54,159 nt of DNA from positions 1-54,159 of the forward strand of contig CANJUF010000023.1 of NCBI GenBank assembly GCA_947477745.1. The letters are read 5' to 3'. Below are positions 49,947 through 54,159 of the stretch, piece by piece. This DNA comes from Sphingomonadaceae bacterium. GTDB lineage: Bacteria; Pseudomonadota; Alphaproteobacteria; Sphingomonadales; Sphingomonadaceae. How positions within the stretch are numbered: position 1 is the first letter of the stretch; every line of letters starts with the position of its first letter. The notes beneath the pieces are model-generated. The model did not search any database. It was not told the origin of the DNA and saw only the letters and a program-made list of their open reading frames with translations. Made by a program: the position numbers and the translations under genes.

Positions 49947-52520
49947 TCACAGCGTCCGTTCGCGTTCCTCGACCTCGAACACCTCGAGCTGGTCGCCCGG
50001 CTTGATGTCGTTGGTGTCGGCAAGCACCACGCCGCATTCGAGCCCGGTGCGGACCTCGTCGACATCGTCCTTGAAGCGCCGCAGCGAGGAAATGACCGTC
50101 GCCGAGACGATGACATCGTCGCGGGTGAGACGCGCGAACAGGCCCTTGCGGATCGCGCCCTCGACCACCAGCAGGCCGGCCGCCTTGTCCTTCTTGCCGG
50201 CAGGGAACACCTGCTTGACCTCGGCGCGGCCGACGACGTTCTCGACCTTTTCCGGGCCCCAGATGCCGATCATCTCGCGCGCGATTTCCTCGGTCAGCTC
50301 GTAGATGACATCGTAATACATCATCCGCGTCTTGTTCTGCTCGATCTGCTCGCGCGCCTTGGCGTTGGGGCGCACCCCGAAGCCGATGATCGGCGCGCCC
50401 GATGCGCTCGCCAGCGTGACGTCGCTTTCGGTGATCGCGCCGACACCCGAATGAAGGATGCGTACCTTGATCTCGTCGTTCGAGAGATTGTGCAGCGCAT
50501 TGTTGATCGCCTCGACCGAGCCCTGCACGTCGGCCTTGACCACCAGCGGAAACTCGATGACCTCGCTGTTGAGGCCGGCGAACATCGTATCGAGATTGGC
50601 AGGTGCCATCGCGGTGCGCTTTTCGGTGGCCAGTTCGTGACGATACTGGGCGACCTCGCGGGCGCGCGCCTCGTTCTCGACCACGGTCAGCATGTCGCCC
50701 GCCATCGGCACGCCGCCAAGGCCCAGCACCTCGACCGGCATCGACGGTCCCGCCTCGTTCACCTGCTTGCCGGTATCGTCGACCAGCGCGCGAACGCGCC
50801 CGCTCTGCGTTCCGACCACGAACACGTCACCGCGCCGCAGGGTGCCGCGATTGACCAGCACCGTGGCGAGCGGCCCCTTGCCCTTGTCGAGCTTGGCCTC
50901 GATCACCGTGGCTTCGGCGTCGCGGTCGGGATTGGCTTTGAGTTCAAGCAGTTCGGCCTGAAGCATGATCTTCTCGATGAGCAGGTCGATGCCCTTGCCG
51001 GTCTTGGCCGAAACCTCGACGTCCTGGACGTCGCCCGACATTTCCTCGACCACGATTTCGTGCTCGAGCAGGCGTTCGCGCACGCGCTTGGGATTGGCGT
51101 CTTCCTTGTCGCACTTGTTGATCGCGACGATCATCGGCACCCCGGCAGCCCGGGTGTGATTGATCGCCTCGATGGTCTGCGGCATGATCCCGTCATCGGC
51201 AGCAACCACCAGCACGACAATGTCGGTTACATTGGCGCCGCGTGCGCGCATCTCGGTGAAGGCGGCGTGGCCCGGCGTATCGAGGAAGGTGAGCCGGTGG
51301 CCTTCCTTGGTGGTGATCTGATAGGCGCCGATATGCTGGGTAATGCCGCCAGCCTCGCCCTTCACTACATCGGTGCCGCGAAGCGCATCGAGCAGGCTGG
51401 TCTTGCCGTGATCGACATGGCCCATGATCGTGACGACCGGCGGACGCGACTTCAGCGTCTCGTCCGCATCGACATCGTCGCTGGTGTCGATATCGACGTC
51501 GCTTGCCGACACGCGGGTGAGGTTATGGCCGAACTCCTCGACCAGCAGTTCGGCGGTGTCGGCGTCGATGGTCTGGTTGACGGTAACCATCATGCCCATG
51601 TTGAACAGCGCCTTGACCAGGTCCGCGCCCTTTTCGGCCATGCGGTTGGCAAGTTCCTGCACGGTGATCGCCTCTGGCACGACCACGTCGCGCACCTGCT
51701 TTTCGCGCGGAGCGGACTGCCCCGCGAAATGCGCGCGGCGTTCCTTTTCGCGGGCGCGCTTGAGCGCGGCGAGGCTGCGCGCACGGGCGCCTTCGTCCTC
51801 GTTGAGCGCGCGCGCAACAGTAAGCTTGCCCGACTGGCGCCGGTCGTTGCGCTCGGCGCCGCGGACGCCGCCGCGCTCGGGCTTCTTGGCTGCGGCTGCG
51901 TCAGCCCGCTTCGGCGCGGCGTCGGGACGCTTGATTTCGGGCCGGGCGACGGGTGTGAACCGGCGCGGCGAGGTCTGCACGTCCTCGGCCTTGGCATCGT
52001 CGGGGGCCTGAACTTCACCGGTTTCGGCCGGGGCCTCGGCGGCAGGCTGCGCAACCTCGGCTGGCGCCTCGGGTTCGGGAGCAGGCGCGGCGGGAGCTTC
52101 GACCGGCGCATCGGCGGCCTTGCTATTTTCCTCGGCGCGGCGGCGCTCTTCCGCAATGGCGCGCTGCCTCGCCTCGACATCGCGGCGGCTGGCGTCCTCA
52201 AGCGCGGCAAGCCGCGATTCCTCGGCTTCGCGCTGGAGGCGGGCGACGCGCTCCTGCGGCGTTTCGGCGGATGCGGAAGGGCGCGGCGCAGGGGCGGGCC
52301 TGGGCGGTGCGGGCGGCGGAGCGACCTCCTCGACGACCGGCGCGGGCGCAGCTTCGGCTCCCTCGCCGCCCGGCTTCAGGATCTTGCGGCGCTTGACCTC
52401 GACCACGACCTTGTTGGTGCGGCCATGGCTGAAGGTCTGCTTGACCTCACCGGCTTCGACCGACTTCTTCAGCCCAAGCGGCTTGCGGCCAAGTGTCGGT
52501 TTGTTTTCGGTCTCGCTCAT
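49947..52520 (-). CDS. infB: translation initiation factor IF-2
   Basis: An 857-residue GTPase that places initiator tRNA on the 30S subunit. The N-terminus ([20 protein letters not shown]) is the alphaproteobacterial type, followed by a long Ala/Pro/Glu-rich region (about 45-270). The G domain begins near 355 with [20 protein letters not shown] (G1), [20 protein letters not shown] (G3) and NKCDKE (G4). The C-terminal domains end [20 protein letters not shown]. Length and order are normal. Confidence 0.98.
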   Translation of the reverse strand: MSETENKPTLGRKPLGLKKSVEAGEVKQTFSHGRTNKVVVEVKRRKILKPGGEGAEAAPAPVVEEVAPPPAPPRPAPAPRPSASAETPQERVARLQREAEESRLAALEDASRRDVEARQRAIAEERRRAEENSKAADAPVEAPAAPAPEPEAPAEVAQPAAEAPAETGEVQAPDDAKAEDVQTSPRRFTPVARPEIKRPDAAPKRADAAAAKKPERGGVRGAERNDRRQSGKLTVARALNEDEGARARSLAALKRAREKERRAHFAGQSAPREKQVRDVVVPEAITVQELANRMAEKGADLVKALFNMGMMVTVNQTIDADTAELLVEEFGHNLTRVSASDVDIDTSDDVDADETLKSRPPVVTIMGHVDHGKTSLLDALRGTDVVKGEAGGITQHIGAYQITTKEGHRLTFLDTPGHAAFTEMRARGANVTDIVVLVVAADDGIMPQTIEAINHTRAAGVPMIVAINKCDKEDANPKRVRERLLEHEIVVEEMSGDVQDVEVSAKTGKGIDLLIEKIMLQAELLELKANPDRDAEATVIEAKLDKGKGPLATVLVNRGTLRRGDVFVVGTQSGRVRALVDDTGKQVNEAGPSMPVEVLGLGGVPMAGDMLTVVENEARAREVAQYRHELATEKRTAMAPANLDTMFAGLNSEVIEFPLVVKADVQGSVEAINNALHNLSNDEIKVRILHSGVGAITESDVTLASASGAPIIGFGVRPNAKAREQIEQNKTRMMYYDVIYELTEEIAREMIGIWGPEKVENVVGRAEVKQVFPAGKKDKAAGLLVVEGAIRKGLFARLTRDDVIVSATVISSLRRFKDDVDEVRTGLECGVVLADTNDIKPGDQLEVFEVEERERTL

Positions 52521-52577
52521 ACGTCAAATTCGCCCTTCGGTATCAATCGTTTGCGCCCGCGCGAAGCGGGCCAATAT

Positions 52578-53297
52578 TCAATGCAACTGCGCGAGCGGAG
52601 AATTTTCCTCGCCCGCCAGCGTGCCGGAAATGGTGGCGCTCGCTTCCGCCTGCCCCTGAAAACGCTCAAGCCGCGCGATCAATGCCGCGACGCGCTGTGC
52701 CGCCGCAGCCTGGGTCAGCGCCATGTGAACGACGTTGTCGCGGCCCAATGCCACAGACAGCGTCGCCCGGTCCAGTGGCAAGCGCGAGCCCTGAAGCCCG
52801 CTGCCTTCCGCTTCGCTGCCCACGCGCCATGCCTGGTCGAGCTTGCGGCAGCCATCCTCGCGCGCATCGCTTGCATGGCCGAGCCAGCGCACGCGCCCGG
52901 CGCGGGCCTGTTCGGCAATGCGGTCGGACCCGATCAGCAGCAGCCCCGCACGCATCTCGAGACCGAGCCGCTCGGTCAGCGCGCGCAGCAGTGTCGCGGA
53001 GATGCGGTCCGGCAGGTCGGCCGGGATCGCAAGCGGCGCACCGCGAAAGGCGCGCGCCATCGCACCCTTTAACTTGCCATCGGCAAGCGCTTTTTCAAGG
53101 TCTGCCCGGCTCACGCCGATCCAGGCGCCGCGTCCGGGCGCGCGGGCGTGAACGTCGGGAAGCACATCGCCCTCGGGCGAGACGGCAAGGCGCAGCAGCG
53201 CCTCGCGCGGAGCCCTGTCACCGGAAAGGATGCATTTCCTTTCCGGTCCACCGTCGCTGTCGGCCGGCCTCAGGCGCTCATTGGGAAGTGTCCGCAC
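52578..53297 (-). CDS. ylxR: YlxR-domain RNA-binding protein with L7Ae-like half
   Basis: A 239-residue protein. The GTG at 53297 is chosen because GGGGAGG lies 6 nt upstream and it places the YlxR motif [20 protein letters not shown] near residue 16; this start overlaps nusA by 20 nt. The YlxR domain (about 10-90) includes [18 protein letters not shown] second half (about 100-215) resembles an L7Ae/L30e fold ([20 protein letters not shown]). Proteins of this kind sit between nusA and infB in many alphaproteobacteria and bind RNA. Confidence 0.87.
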   Translation of the reverse strand: MRTLPNERLRPADSDGGPERKCILSGDRAPREALLRLAVSPEGDVLPDVHARAPGRGAWIGVSRADLEKALADGKLKGAMARAFRGAPLAIPADLPDRISATLLRALTERLGLEMRAGLLLIGSDRIAEQARAGRVRWLGHASDAREDGCRKLDQAWRVGSEAEGSGLQGSRLPLDRATLSVALGRDNVVHMALTQAAAAQRVAALIARLERFQGQAEASATISGTLAGEENSPLAQLH

Positions 53298-54159
53298 CGG
53301 CGGCCTCCCCGTTGTCGCCGGCGCTGCTCTCGTCCTCGAACCAATGCGCACGCGCGGCCATGATGATTTCGTTGCCTTGTTCCTCGGTGAGGCCATATTC
53401 GCCGAGCACACCGCCCTTGTCCTCTTCGCGCATCGCGCGGCGTGGCGGCGGCGGGGCGGAGCCTTCGCGGCGGCGCGGCTCGGCGCGCTTCTTGGCGATC
53501 AGTTCGTCGGTGGCAAGGTCGGCCAGATCGTCGAGGGTCTTGATCCCCGCCTTGCCCAGCGTGACCAACATGGCTTCGGTGAGGTGCGGCAGTTCGCCCA
53601 GATCGTCCTCGACGCCGAGCGCACGGCGCGCTTCGCGGTGAGCGGCATCGCGCCGTTCGAGCGCCTCGACCGCACGGCTTTGCAGCTCTTCGGCAAGTTC
53701 CTCATCGAAGCCTTCGATCCCGGCCAGTTCCTCGATGCCGATGTAGGCGACTTCTTCCATCTCGGTGAAGCCTTCGGCAACCAGAAGCTGCGACAGGGTT
53801 TCGTCGACGTCGAGTTCGTCCTCGAACATCTTGGAGCGCTCGGCGAATTCGCGCTGGCGCTTTTCCGAGGCTTCCTGCTCGGTCATGATGTCGATCTGCG
53901 AGCCGGTGAGTTGGCTGGCGAGGCGGACGTTCTGGCCGCGGCGGCCGATCGCCAGCGAAAGCTGGTCGTCGGGCACCACCACTTCGATGCGGCTTTCCTC
54001 CTCGTCGATGACAACGCGGCTGACGGTCGCGGGCTGAAGCGCGTTGACGATGAAGGTCGCGGTATCCTCGCTCCACGGGATGATGTCGATCTTCTCGCCC
54101 TGCAGTTCCTGCACGACGGCCTGGACGCGGCTGCCCTTCATGCCGACGCAGGCGCCGAC
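53278..54159 (-). CDS. nusA: transcription termination/antitermination factor NusA, 3' part
   Basis: The last 293 residues of NusA; the start lies beyond the right edge. The visible part begins inside the first KH domain ([20 protein letters not shown]), followed by the second KH domain ([20 protein letters not shown]). Two acidic helix-hairpin-helix repeats follow ([20 protein letters not shown] and [20 protein letters not shown]) with an acidic tail, as in proteobacterial NusA. It overlaps ylxR by 20 nt. Confidence 0.95.
   Translation of the reverse strand, partial: VGACVGMKGSRVQAVVQELQGEKIDIIPWSEDTATFIVNALQPATVSRVVIDEEESRIEVVVPDDQLSLAIGRRGQNVRLASQLTGSQIDIMTEQEASEKRQREFAERSKMFEDELDVDETLSQLLVAEGFTEMEEVAYIGIEELAGIEGFDEELAEELQSRAVEALERRDAAHREARRALGVEDDLGELPHLTEAMLVTLGKAGIKTLDDLADLATDELIAKKRAEPRRREGSAPPPPRRAMREEDKGGVLGEYGLTEEQGNEIIMAARAHWFEDESSAGDNGEAAGADTSQ

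Noticed and set aside
49662..53072. Plus-strand open frame of over 1100 codons opposite infB
   Set aside because: The minus strand encodes unmistakable RbfA, IF-2 and YlxR. The plus frame is low-complexity and unrelated to any family.
1..54159. CRISPR arrays
   Set aside because: No regularly spaced direct repeats with unique spacers and no cas genes were seen.

Overview
The window looks like a chromosomal segment of an alphaproteobacterium, most likely of the Sphingomonadales. The reasons are a GcrA cell-cycle regulator, the nusA-ylxR-infB-rbfA-truB-rpsO-pnp translation/RNA cluster, sphingomonad-like CcmI, HspQ and NADP-glutamate dehydrogenase sequences, and short palindromic intergenic repeats of a type common in that group. 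No database search was possible; all names rest on motifs and remembered family sequences.

Layout. (1) 1-1.6 kb: remnant of a VirB-type type IV secretion operon (virB1, virB2, virB3, first 11 codons of virB4), cut by an IS3-family element that runs off the left edge. (2) 1.8-5.4 kb: a small TPR-like exported protein, a FecR-domain protein and a convergent CHASE2 class III nucleotide cyclase. (3) 5.6-6.7 kb: a glutamate dehydrogenase gene with about 285-290 internal codons deleted but still open, followed 11 nt later by a membrane protein resembling Pycsar TM effectors. (4) 6.7-23.2 kb: a multihaem electron-transfer locus. A CcmI-like factor leads into a plus-strand operon: an FAD / double cyclic-nucleotide-binding / four-[4Fe-4S] fusion, a cytochrome b-like anchor, an FHA-transmembrane-decahaem fusion and a CpdA-like phosphodiesterase. 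It converges on a minus-strand operon with 1-nt-coupled stop/start junctions: pentahaem cytochrome, double GlcG/HbpS lipoprotein, outer-membrane barrel and decahaem-LVIVD propeller protein. Three proteins carry 25 c-haem motifs. This is the best candidate here for an undescribed system. A cyclase, cyclic-nucleotide sensors and a phosphodiesterase in one neighbourhood suggest cyclic-nucleotide control of respiratory electron flow.

(5) 23.2-25.0 kb: scar region with a gene-tail remnant, a 5'-truncated glutathione S-transferase, a truncated IS3 left end with a long hairpin over its start codon, and an orphan phage terminase small subunit. (6) 25.0-35.7 kb: catabolic cluster with SRPBCC protein, SDR, acyl-CoA-dehydrogenase-like flavoprotein, MFS transporter, an FGGY-kinase/2-hydroxyacid-dehydrogenase/class II aldolase triple fusion, an acyl-CoA-dehydrogenase/amidohydrolase chimeric remnant, a metal-ligand-poor amidohydrolase and an acyl-CoA synthetase. 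It ends near tRNA-Ser(CGA). (7) 36-43.4 kb: hspQ, SnoaL-like protein, ABC-2 permease, gcrA, DHA2 transporter, DUF1993 protein, GAF-GGDEF cyclase and zinc alcohol dehydrogenase. (8) 43.5-54.2 kb: pnp, rpsO, truB, an M50 protease, a vapBC-type pair, an alpha/beta hydrolase, rbfA, infB, ylxR and 3' nusA, all on the minus strand. Four accessory genes split rbfA from truB, and a palindromic repeat lies in frame inside truB.
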